From: Bacteroidales bacterium
Lineage (GTDB): Bacteria > Bacteroidota > Bacteroidia > Bacteroidales > WCHB1-69
DNA length: 19,718 nucleotides
Direction: 5' to 3'
Assembly (NCBI GenBank): GCA_017527945.1
Contig: JAFXPL010000006.1
Coordinates: 1 to 19,718 of the forward strand
The notes below the pieces were generated by a model. That model searched no databases, was not told where the DNA came from, and saw only the letters and a list, made by a program, of their open reading frames with translations. Position numbers and translations under genes: made by a program. Positions 1-6,780 of this stretch are shown here, one piece after another (within the stretch, counting starts at the first letter, position 1; every line of letters begins with the position of its first letter).

Positions 1-1
1 G

Positions 2-1621
2 ACCAATGTCCACGGCTGCGACAGCATCGTGACGCTGACCCTGACGGTGAATCCGATGAAGACGACCTCCCTTGACGGCGAGATCTGTTTAGGCGAAAGC
101 TACACGGCGAACGGCTTCAACATCACGCCGACCGAGGCGGGTACGACCACGCACACGCTGAGTCTGACCACCGCGAAGGACTGCGACAGCATCGTGACGC
201 TGACCCTGACCACGTACCCGAACCCCGTCGTGAATGTCAACTCCGTGGCTGACCTCTGTCCGAACGTGGGCTCTGTTGAGCTGACCGCGACTGTGACAGC
301 TACCACTGCTGACTACACTTACGAGTGGAGCGGTGACCTGACGGTCGCCCCGGCCACGAACACCACCTCGGCTTTGTCGTCCACTGCTGTTGCGACTATC
401 CCGTCGGCACCCAATTCCTGCGGACAAACATACTACGAGTCTGTCAAGGTGACGGATGCCCATAACTGCGTGGCGTTAGCTTCTTTCAGCATTGCAGTGC
501 GGATGCCGGCTACACCCGTCATCACCGCCTCGGCCGCCGACCATGATTTTGAATGCGAACCTGCATTGGGCATCCCGACCTTCACGGTTGCCGACGACTG
601 CGAGGGCATATTCACTCTTCCGGCCGACAGCGTGACCGATGGCGGTGTCATCTCCACGGGCACGCACACCTACTCCCATACCTGGACGGCCCACTACACC
701 GATGCCTGCGGCAACCACGCCGCCGACAAGAGTGTGACCTACACTTGGACCGTGGCTCCCGAAGTCACGATTACCTGCCCGCCCGACCACTATGACACCC
801 TCGCCTTCGGCGACTGCGTGATGAACATCTATCCCGAACAAATAGGCATACCTACCATCAATGCGCCGTCTGACTGGCCCGTGACCGTCTCCAACGACAT
901 CCCTGAGGATTACCTCTTCCAAGAAGGGGAAACTATCATCACCTGGGTGGCTACCGACCCAGTGTGCGGCAATAGTGTCAGCTGCGAGCAGAAGGTCATC
1001 GTGGTCTTCCCGAAGTGCCCCGATGCGGTTGACTGTGAGGGCAACGTCTATCACGGCGTGCGCATCGACTGCGACTGCTGGACGCAGACCAACCTCGTCT
1101 CCAACTGCTACGGCGATGCCAACGAATGCGTGGAGACGGGCAATTGCGACGATCCGATCCCGTGCGTTTTCGAGTACGAATCGGGCTTCCATCCGAATGT
1201 CGATGAGAACGTGGCGATTTACGGCAAGCTCTACTGCGACACGGCCGGGGTGGGGGATAGCACGGTGAACGAGCACGGTCACATCCGGGGCATCTGTCCG
1301 GAGGGCTGGTACCTGCCGACGGTCGAGAAGTACGCCGAGCTCTTCCTCCACGGCGACGCGCTGAAGTCGCCGCTCTACTGGGCGGATGGCGGAGGCGATA
1401 ACAGTACGGGGTTCTCGTGGCTGCCTGCGGGCTGGTACAACGGTGCCCTGCAACGATTCGAGGGCATGGGCTCCGAGGGCTACTTCTTAGCCGTGGAGAC
1501 CACCGTCGAGGGCTTCCGCACCGTGGTCTTCACCATGCAGCACGACTGCGACGAAGTGAAGAGCATCGAAACGCACCAGGGCTTCGGCTATAGTGTGCGA
1601 TGCGTTAAGGAGAAGGATTAG
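2..1621 (+). CDS. Large secreted adhesin-like protein, 3' part (HYR-like and FISUMP domains)
   Basis: The reading frame is open from the first complete codon of the window, so this is the C-terminal 539 residues of a longer protein; the true start is upstream. The visible part begins with two copies of a CDSIVTLTLT module 55 residues apart, a motif typical of long repetitive Bacteroidota surface proteins. Next come Ig-like beta-rich segments, then a HYR-like domain at about nt 755-1009 with paired cysteines. The last 200 residues (nt 1031-1618) are a FISUMP domain, the Fibrobacter succinogenes major paralogous domain: DCEGNVYHGVRID, CWTQTNL, CPEGWYLPT, GFSWLPAGW and a final GYSVRCV all fit. 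The protein ends with that domain and has no visible T9SS sorting tail. It is probably exported and displayed; ligand and role are unknown. A terminator follows about 90 bp later. Confidence 0.85.
   Translation, partial: TNVHGCDSIVTLTLTVNPMKTTSLDGEICLGESYTANGFNITPTEAGTTTHTLSLTTAKDCDSIVTLTLTTYPNPVVNVNSVADLCPNVGSVELTATVTATTADYTYEWSGDLTVAPATNTTSALSSTAVATIPSAPNSCGQTYYESVKVTDAHNCVALASFSIAVRMPATPVITASAADHDFECEPALGIPTFTVADDCEGIFTLPADSVTDGGVISTGTHTYSHTWTAHYTDACGNHAADKSVTYTWTVAPEVTITCPPDHYDTLAFGDCVMNIYPEQIGIPTINAPSDWPVTVSNDIPEDYLFQEGETIITWVATDPVCGNSVSCEQKVIVVFPKCPDAVDCEGNVYHGVRIDCDCWTQTNLVSNCYGDANECVETGNCDDPIPCVFEYESGFHPNVDENVAIYGKLYCDTAGVGDSTVNEHGHIRGICPEGWYLPTVEKYAELFLHGDALKSPLYWADGGGDNSTGFSWLPAGWYNGALQRFEGMGSEGYFLAVETTVEGFRTVVFTMQHDCDEVKSIETHQGFGYSVRCVKEKD
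16..45 (+). repeat. In-frame 30-bp direct repeat, copy 1
   Basis: This 30-bp stretch encodes CDSIVTLTLT and is identical to nt 181-210. The copies are 165 bp (55 codons) apart, so they mark an internal protein repeat unit. Identity at DNA level, including synonymous positions, suggests recent duplication or gene conversion. Confidence 0.85.
181..210 (+). repeat. In-frame 30-bp direct repeat, copy 2
   Basis: Second identical copy of the 30-bp segment at nt 16-45, in the same reading frame. The flanking codons differ, so the identical block is limited to the CDSIVTLTLT module. Confidence 0.85.
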
Positions 1622-1624
1622 GAG

Positions 1625-1678
1625 GTTTAGTAAGTTTAGTAAGTTTAGTGAGTTTAGTAAGTTTAGTAAGTTTAGTGG
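1625..1678. repeat. Nonamer tandem array (GTTTAGTAA, six copies)
   Basis: Six head-to-tail 9-bp units begin four bases after the adhesin stop codon. Four units are exactly GTTTAGTAA; the other two end in GA or GG. The array is intergenic and lies between a stop codon and a terminator. Confidence 0.9.
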
Positions 1679-1679
1679 G

Positions 1680-1707
1680 TTGAACTTGAAACCTGAAACC
1701 TGAAACC
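1680..1707. repeat. Heptamer tandem array (minus-strand GTTTCAR family)
   Basis: Read on the minus strand these are tandem GTTTCAG/GTTTCAA units with one 6-bp variant. The same heptamer family recurs at 5695-5748 and 15298-15353. It lies directly between the nonamer array and the terminator hairpin. Confidence 0.85.
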
Positions 1708-1710
1708 AAA

Positions 1711-1741
1711 GAGAGGACCTGCGCGGGTCCTCTCTTTTTTT
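1711..1741 (+). terminator. Rho-independent terminator of the adhesin gene
   Basis: A perfect 9-bp stem (GAGAGGACC with GGTCCTCTC) encloses a 6-base loop and is followed at once by seven T residues. It terminates the plus-strand adhesin gene. The minus-strand gene ending at 1785 converges on it, but there the T tract is only three bases, so termination in that direction is weaker. Confidence 0.92.
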
Positions 1742-1784
1742 GTTGAAAATTGAAAATGTATGCGGGAGGCGGTATGCCGTGCCC

Positions 1785-2636
1785 TTAAGCGTTTTCCGAG
1801 ATGCAGGGCCAGGGGTTGACCTCGATGCCGGCCATGCGCTCCATGGCTTCGTGCGCCGCGCGGCTCACCCGGTCGATTTCCTCCTTGCGGTTTGCGCTCT
1901 TGTCGAACCAGATGGGCTCGCCCACGTGCAACGTCACACAGGGGTAGTCCTTCTTCCCGAACAGGCGGTAAATCCCCTTGCGCTCGCGAAAGGTATAGAC
2001 GAACGGGATGACGGGCCGGTTGTATTTGTAGGCCATGGAGAAGGCCCCGCGCTTGAACGGGCGGATGGGCACGTACATGTCCCAGCGCACCGCTTCGGGG
2101 AAGATGATGAACCAGAACTTGCGGCGGGCGTACTCGTCGAAGGCCTCGTTGTATTTGCGGATGCCTTCGCGGGTCTCGGGAATCGGGATGCCGCCGGCCT
2201 GCCGCAGGATCCAGCTGCCGTGGCCGTTGAAATGCTTGGCGAACATGGGGATGCGCACCTGGCGAAACTTCTGGCACGCCGAGTTGACCCCCAGCGCGTC
2301 GAACACGAAGACGTGGTTGCAGATGCACACCGCCCCGTCCTGGAGCTGTTCCTTGTATTTCCGCAAATCACCTTCGATCTGGAGACCGTAGTGGCAGCGG
2401 TTGTGGACGGCAATCATCAGCCATTTCACCACCCAGCCTGCAATGGTATTGAGCTTGAACTTGAATGACTTGTCGAGGTAGGGGTAGGTCTCGTCGAAGG
2501 TGTAGCGCCCCTTCGTGGAGTCCTCTACATCGACATGCACCAGACGGCGGTGCGGGTCGTCGGTCGGGTATTCGATGCCGATTTCGGGGATATAGACCCC
2601 GTCTTTCACCTTGAAAGTGCCGAATTCCGCTGCCAT
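1785..2636 (-). CDS. PlsC-like 1-acyl-glycerol-3-phosphate acyltransferase family protein
   Basis: This 283-residue protein has the hallmarks of the PlsC/LPLAT acyltransferase family, which moves an acyl chain from acyl-CoA or acyl-ACP to a lysolipid or other acceptor at the inner membrane. The HX4D catalytic motif is at residues 108-113 (NHVFVFD), and the glycerol-phosphate-binding motif appears as FPEA at 179-182 where FPEG is usual. A hydrophobic segment at about 63-77 precedes the motifs. The roughly 60-residue N-terminal extension is longer than in housekeeping PlsC. The start lies only 3 bp after the stop of the LolA-like gene, so the two are co-transcribed. With the carrier and exporter beside it, acylation of an exported lipid or pigment is plausible, but the true acceptor is unknown and ordinary phospholipid synthesis is possible. 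Confidence 0.85.
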   Translation of the reverse strand: MAAEFGTFKVKDGVYIPEIGIEYPTDDPHRRLVHVDVEDSTKGRYTFDETYPYLDKSFKFKLNTIAGWVVKWLMIAVHNRCHYGLQIEGDLRKYKEQLQDGAVCICNHVFVFDALGVNSACQKFRQVRIPMFAKHFNGHGSWILRQAGGIPIPETREGIRKYNEAFDEYARRKFWFIIFPEAVRWDMYVPIRPFKRGAFSMAYKYNRPVIPFVYTFRERKGIYRLFGKKDYPCVTLHVGEPIWFDKSANRKEEIDRVSRAAHEAMERMAGIEVNPWPCISENA

Positions 2637-2639
2637 GGC

Positions 2640-3170
2640 TTATTTTTTCACAATGTTGGACATCTTGTAGGTGGTCACCGTGCCGTTGAATTCCTCCATG
2701 ACCATTTCCACGGGTAGGTTGTCGGACTTGCGGTAGGTGATGACGATTTTGGCGTAGCCGCGCGTGCCGGTCTTCTTTGCCGTGAGGGTCACCACCTTGT
2801 TGGCACCCTTCTCCGACACGGAGGTCTCCGCGTTGTTGTCGGCGGCGGCCTGTTTCCAGTTGCCGGCGATGCAGTTCATCAGCGTGTTCCGCTGTCCCCG
2901 CACGGCGGCGTTCTTCTCGGTGTCCACTACGGACTTCTTCCCTCGAATGTTCATTTTCACCGTCTTCCCGTCGATGATGAAATAGTCGCCGGCGGGCTTG
3001 GTGTAGTTCATCTCCAGCTTGTCGCCCGACAGAAGCTTCAGGTTTCCTTCCGACTCGATGGTCTTGCCGGAGGCCTTGATGTAGCGGCTTTGGGTGAAAC
3101 GGCATTCAGCCTTCTGCGCGGAGGCAGCGAAGGCGATGAAAATCAGGACGATAGTCAGTATCTTTTTCAT
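2640..3170 (-). CDS. LolA-like outer-membrane lipoprotein carrier family protein
   Basis: A 176-residue periplasmic protein with a clear signal peptide (MKKILTIVLIFIAFAASAQ, cleavage near residue 19). The rest is a run of short beta strands, with sequence features of LolA-family carriers such as RFTQSRYIKASGKTIESEG near the N-terminus and a DYFIIDGKTV strand. LolA proteins shuttle lipidated cargo across the periplasm in a hydrophobic half-barrel. The gene lies between an MMPL exporter and an acyltransferase. That trio is typical of aryl polyene and flexirubin clusters, where a LolA-like protein probably carries a lipid-linked product rather than ordinary lipoproteins. A promoter-like box lies about 45 bp upstream, so it may have its own start as well as read-through. 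Housekeeping LolA is the main alternative. Confidence 0.78.
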   Translation of the reverse strand: MKKILTIVLIFIAFAASAQKAECRFTQSRYIKASGKTIESEGNLKLLSGDKLEMNYTKPAGDYFIIDGKTVKMNIRGKKSVVDTEKNAAVRGQRNTLMNCIAGNWKQAAADNNAETSVSEKGANKVVTLTAKKTGTRGYAKIVITYRKSDNLPVEMVMEEFNGTVTTYKMSNIVKK

Positions 3171-3217
3171 TATGGGTTTATTTTTGACGATAGATAATAA
3201 ACGATGTAATCAGGCGG

Positions 3218-3225
3218 CAAAAATA
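3218..3225 (-). promoter_or_regulatory. Candidate -7 box (TATTTTTG) for the LolA-like gene
   Basis: On the minus strand this reads TATTTTTG, a full match to the Bacteroidota -7 consensus TAnnTTTG, about 48 bp before the LolA-like start codon. No TTTG box at the ideal 19-bp spacing is seen, so the promoter is either weak or factor-assisted. Confidence 0.55.
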
Positions 3226-3246
3226 CATTTATTTTCGATAAATGTA
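3224..3246 (-). terminator. AT-rich inverted repeat after the MMPL exporter gene
   Basis: A perfect 9-bp inverted repeat (TACATTTAT / ATAAATGTA) with a 5-base loop begins 9 bp after the exporter stop. On the minus strand it is followed by ATTTTTG. It could be a weak terminator or attenuator, or an operator, because it overlaps the -7 box of the next gene by two bases. The stem is AT-rich, so termination strength is doubtful. Confidence 0.45.
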
Positions 3247-3254
3247 CAAGTTTG

Positions 3255-5684
3255 TCAGGCGTGCATTTTTTCCACCCGTTTCCGCATGAACGGCCATTTC
3301 ATCAGCCAACGGAAGAAGAGCGGCTGCAGGGAGTAGGTGATCAGGATGGTGGAGGCCATGCCGATGAGGGTGCTGACACCGATGGACTTGAGGGCCGGAT
3401 GGGCGGCGAACAGCATCACCGTCACCACTACAATCAGTACGAACGCCGAGAAGAAGATGGCCACCTTGTGGTCCTCCAACAGACGGTTGTCGCCGCTTTT
3501 CATGCCAGCAATCAGTCCCTGCATCACGAAGATGCTGTAATCGACGCCGATGCCGAAGATGAACGTGGAAATCACGATGTTGACCAAGTTGAACGGCAGT
3601 CCGAAGATGGCCATCCAGCCTTGCACCACATACCAGCTCAGGAACATCGGCAGGAAGGCGATGAGGGCGAGAAAGATGTCCTTGAAGGAGAACAGCAGCA
3701 CGATGAGGACGAAGATGGATGAGATGAACAGGGTGGTGTTGAAGTCCTGGTGGACAAGGGTGATCATGCTGCCGGTGTAGTAGAACGGATCGACCACGAC
3801 GGCGTGCGGCAAGGCGGCAACGCGGTCGTCGATTTCCTTCTTGTTGTCCGCCTTCATCTGTGCTGAGTTGAAGATGAGATATTTGCCGTCGCTCTCTTCG
3901 ATGAAGTTGCAGAGCAGTCCTTCGGGAATGATTCCCGATTCGTAGAGGTTGCCGGTCGCGTACTCCTGCTCGACCATCGCCTGGAACGGGGCAAAGATGT
4001 CGGGCGCGAGCTCGTTTTTCGCGGCGGCGGCACGAACGGCCGTCATCGCCTCGTGCACCTTCTCCGGCGACCAGTAGCGGTTCCACGCCTCGATGCGGTG
4101 TTCTTGCTCCGCTTCCGACTGGAACAGCATGGAGACGGCGGGCGTGTAGGCAATCAGCTTCCCGGACTTCCGGAGAGAGTCTAACGTGCTGGAGAGCAGC
4201 TTGTTCGCATCTAAAGCCTCGTCTAACGTGGCAGCGGTGGCGGCATAGTAGCGCTGCACCCCGCCATGGTCGTTCTTCTCCGCGTAGAGGTCTTCCGACC
4301 GGTGCAGGGCGTCGCTCTCGTAGCCGATATGCTTCAAGTTGTTGTCGAACTGCACTTTCGGGGTGAAGATGAATCCGACCAAGATAATGATGGTCAGAGC
4401 GGCAATCCAATACGGGTTTTTATCGTAGGCGTAACCGTTGATTTTATCTATCCTGTTGATAATCTTGTTGTTATGACGTTTGTCTTTTTCGCGGAGGAAG
4501 TGCGGGAGGAAGATGAGCGCGAAGAAGGTGTTTCCGATGAGGGCGAAAGTGGCGAAAAGGCCGAAGTCCTTGAGCAGCTCGCTTTGGGTGAACATCAGGC
4601 CCAGGAATGCGCCGATGGTGGTGAGGCAGCCCAAGCAGACAGGGCGCGCCTCCTCGGCCAGCATCTGCTCCACATTCCCCACGAAACGCTGATGGATGAT
4701 GACATGCAGGCAGTAGCTTACGGCCACGCCGAGCACCACTGAGCCGATGCCCATGGCCATCAGTGACATGCCGCCCTTGATCCAGTACATGCAGGCCAGG
4801 GCGAAGAAAGTGCCGTATGCTAACGGCAGCACGTTCTGCCATATAATGTTCAGGCGCTTAAAGCTGATGCAGAGGGCTGTCAGTATGATTATCAATGAGA
4901 TGCCGATGGTGATGCCGATGTCGCGCTTCATGATGCGGGAGTTGTCGCCCGAGCGCACTGCCGCGCCGTGCATCAGCACCTCCACGTCGGGGTGTTTCTC
5001 CTCGAAAGCCTTGATGCAGCGGTTGAGATGGTGCACCAGTTTGTCGCCCGCCTCGGAGTTGAACGATTGGAAATCAGGGGAGACGAACATCAGCGCGACG
5101 GTGCTGTCGGCGCAGAAGAGGTGGTCGTTGATAAGGGTGAATCCGGTGCCGTTGGCGAGGTCCGGCAGCAGATACTGCCGCAGGTTCAGCGGGTCGGTGG
5201 TCACCATCTGGGTGACGTTGCCGGTTTCGTCGTTCATGATGAGCTCGTGGTTCTTCGCCATCGTTTCGTCGGCATGGGCAATCGCGCTGTCGAAGAGCGC
5301 ATACAGGTTCGTATCGACGAAGGAGGGCACATGCTGCAGGGCATAGTCCAGCGCGTTGAGAGCCATGTCGGGTTCCATGCGGTAGAGGGTGTTGGCGATG
5401 CCCTCGTCGTCGGTGAGGATGGAGTCCATCAGCTCATCCACATATTCCGCCAGCACCTCCGGCTCCGCACCGGTCATCTGCATGAAAATCTTGTCCTTCA
5501 CCTTCAGGTTGCCGAACACCAGCTCGCTTTCCGATTTCTCGTTGGAGGGCAGCAGCTTCGTGAGGTCCTCCTCGAAGCGAACCTTCAGGCCGAAAAAGAT
5601 GAAGACGGCGGTGCTCAGCGCCATCAAGATGTATAAAAGGGGTTTGTGTTGCTCAAAAAAACGGTATGATTTTACGAAAAACAT
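3255..5684 (-). CDS. MMPL/RND-family predicted exporter (COG4258-like)
   Basis: An 809-residue inner-membrane transporter with the two-fold RND/MMPL plan. TM1 (about 15-32) is followed by a large periplasmic loop (about 33-254), five more helices, TM7 (about 425-441), a second large loop and a final five-helix block. The C-terminal half keeps GIGVDYS with Asp715, the expected proton-relay position; the matching first-half site reads GVAVSYC, with Ser323 instead of Asp. Such exporters move lipids, lipid-linked pigments or similar hydrophobic molecules using the proton gradient. The ATG at 5684 is preferred to a TTG 24 bp upstream because the upstream codons lie in a heptamer repeat array. LolA-like and acyltransferase genes follow on the same strand. 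The substrate is not evident from the sequence. Confidence 0.88.
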   Translation of the reverse strand: MFFVKSYRFFEQHKPLLYILMALSTAVFIFFGLKVRFEEDLTKLLPSNEKSESELVFGNLKVKDKIFMQMTGAEPEVLAEYVDELMDSILTDDEGIANTLYRMEPDMALNALDYALQHVPSFVDTNLYALFDSAIAHADETMAKNHELIMNDETGNVTQMVTTDPLNLRQYLLPDLANGTGFTLINDHLFCADSTVALMFVSPDFQSFNSEAGDKLVHHLNRCIKAFEEKHPDVEVLMHGAAVRSGDNSRIMKRDIGITIGISLIIILTALCISFKRLNIIWQNVLPLAYGTFFALACMYWIKGGMSLMAMGIGSVVLGVAVSYCLHVIIHQRFVGNVEQMLAEEARPVCLGCLTTIGAFLGLMFTQSELLKDFGLFATFALIGNTFFALIFLPHFLREKDKRHNNKIINRIDKINGYAYDKNPYWIAALTIIILVGFIFTPKVQFDNNLKHIGYESDALHRSEDLYAEKNDHGGVQRYYAATAATLDEALDANKLLSSTLDSLRKSGKLIAYTPAVSMLFQSEAEQEHRIEAWNRYWSPEKVHEAMTAVRAAAAKNELAPDIFAPFQAMVEQEYATGNLYESGIIPEGLLCNFIEESDGKYLIFNSAQMKADNKKEIDDRVAALPHAVVVDPFYYTGSMITLVHQDFNTTLFISSIFVLIVLLFSFKDIFLALIAFLPMFLSWYVVQGWMAIFGLPFNLVNIVISTFIFGIGVDYSIFVMQGLIAGMKSGDNRLLEDHKVAIFFSAFVLIVVVTVMLFAAHPALKSIGVSTLIGMASTILITYSLQPLFFRWLMKWPFMRKRVEKMHA

Positions 5685-5694
5685 GAGGGTGGTG

Positions 5695-5748
5695 GTTTCT
5701 GGTTTCAAGTTTCAGGTTTCAAGTCTAAGTTCTAAGTCTAAGTTCTAA
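5695..5748. repeat. Heptamer tandem array between exporter and DUF4249 genes
   Basis: Four 7-bp GTTTCAR-like units are followed by alternating GTCTAA and GTTCTAA units. The array fills most of the 65-bp gap between two co-directional minus-strand genes and stops within a few bases of the DUF4249 stop codon. Confidence 0.88.
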
Positions 5749-5749
5749 G

Positions 5750-6694
5750 TTATTGTCCGAAGAGTTCGTCGTAGTTGTCGCACCACCAGACGAGGGTGTC
5801 GGTTTTGGCGGCGAAGCCGCTCCAGTGGCCGAGCACTTCATCGCTGTCGAAGTTGGTGACGGCGGGCAGCGGGGCGGTGAACGGGTTGCTGCCGAACGCG
5901 GCCTCGGAGCCGGCAGACAGCAGGTAGAGGTAGGTGTCGTGATCGACTTGGGTGCGTTTCACATAGACGGTGTCGCCGGGGCGGAAGGTCAGGCGGGAGA
6001 AATTCCGCTGGTCTTCCTCGCTCATCATGCCGCGGAGCAGCATGGAGAATCCGGCGCGGGAGAGCTCGTAGTTGAAAGTGAGCCCGTTGAACGTGCGGTC
6101 ATCGAAAGCCACGGGCAATCCGCTGATCCACAGGCGGTCTTGGAATTTCGGGCATTTCACTTTGCAGAAAAAGGCGTAGTAGTTTACCTCGTCGGCGGGG
6201 TCGGAGAGAAGCATCCGGATGGAGGCCATGGTGTCGCGCAGCATTTCCGCCGACTGGTCGAAGCCGATGGAGTCGAGGTTGAAGGTCTTGGGAATGAAGG
6301 TCTCGGCGGTGTAGGTTTTCCCGTCATACTCCACCCTCAGCGTGTAGTGCGTCTCTTCCCGACCGATCACTTGGCTGCCCATGAAGGCCACGTAGTAAGG
6401 GGCTTCGGGGGCGATCCGCCAGGTCAGCTCCTCGCTCTCGCCCGTTTCGGATGTCACGAAAACGCGCGCTTGCTCACCCGAGACGAGCACATCGTTCATG
6501 AGCGTGCCGATGTTGATCTCCGAGAAGTAGGGGATGCTTTTCGAGAGCATGACCACTGCAGGGGAACCATTCTCGATCGTGCCTTCAATCACCAATTTCG
6601 GTTGGTAATCAGGTAGTTTCAAGTCGATTTCCCGTTGGCAACCCACCGACAGGGTGAGCAGTGCAACCAGAGACCACAACAGTTTTTTCTTCAT
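5750..6694 (-). CDS. DUF4249-family lipoprotein
   Basis: A 314-residue predicted lipoprotein. The N-terminus is basic and hydrophobic and ends in a lipobox-like LSVGC with the acylated Cys at residue 19. The body matches the DUF4249 pattern: a KLVIEGTIENG opening, beta-rich Ig-like stretch, YTLRVEYDGKTYTAET, then DEVNYYAFF and a C-terminal segment ending in WCDNYDELFG. DUF4249 proteins are Bacteroidota cell-envelope lipoproteins, often encoded next to a TonB-dependent receptor and thought to work with it; no receptor gene is adjacent here. The ATG at 6694 is preferred to a GTG 15 bp upstream because it gives a normal signal peptide (MKKKLLW). It is the first gene of the minus-strand run into the exporter. 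Function is unknown. Confidence 0.82.
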   Translation of the reverse strand: MKKKLLWSLVALLTLSVGCQREIDLKLPDYQPKLVIEGTIENGSPAVVMLSKSIPYFSEINIGTLMNDVLVSGEQARVFVTSETGESEELTWRIAPEAPYYVAFMGSQVIGREETHYTLRVEYDGKTYTAETFIPKTFNLDSIGFDQSAEMLRDTMASIRMLLSDPADEVNYYAFFCKVKCPKFQDRLWISGLPVAFDDRTFNGLTFNYELSRAGFSMLLRGMMSEEDQRNFSRLTFRPGDTVYVKRTQVDHDTYLYLLSAGSEAAFGSNPFTAPLPAVTNFDSDEVLGHWSGFAAKTDTLVWWCDNYDELFGQ

Positions 6695-6720
6695 TATATA
6701 TATGTCCACTAAATCGGCCG

Positions 6721-6747
6721 CGAAAATACAAAAAAAATGTATTTTTG
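6721..6747. promoter_or_regulatory. Back-to-back divergent promoter boxes
   Basis: The 86-bp gap between divergent genes holds TATTTTTG on the plus strand (6740-6747), a full match to TAnnTTTG, and TATTTTCG on the minus strand (6721-6728), one base off. The boxes form an imperfect inverted repeat around an A tract. The plus box would start transcription about 30 bp before the ATG at 6781; the minus box serves the DUF4249 gene. No TTTG is seen 19 bp upstream of either. Confidence 0.5.
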
Positions 6748-6780
6748 CGCTGTTATTTTTACACGCAAGTGCGAAATGTG

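Noticed and set aside
3229..4410. Long minus-strand open frame overlapping the exporter gene in another frame
   Set aside because: The exporter frame has clear membrane helices and family motifs; this one is Arg/His/Pro-rich and has no recognisable domain.
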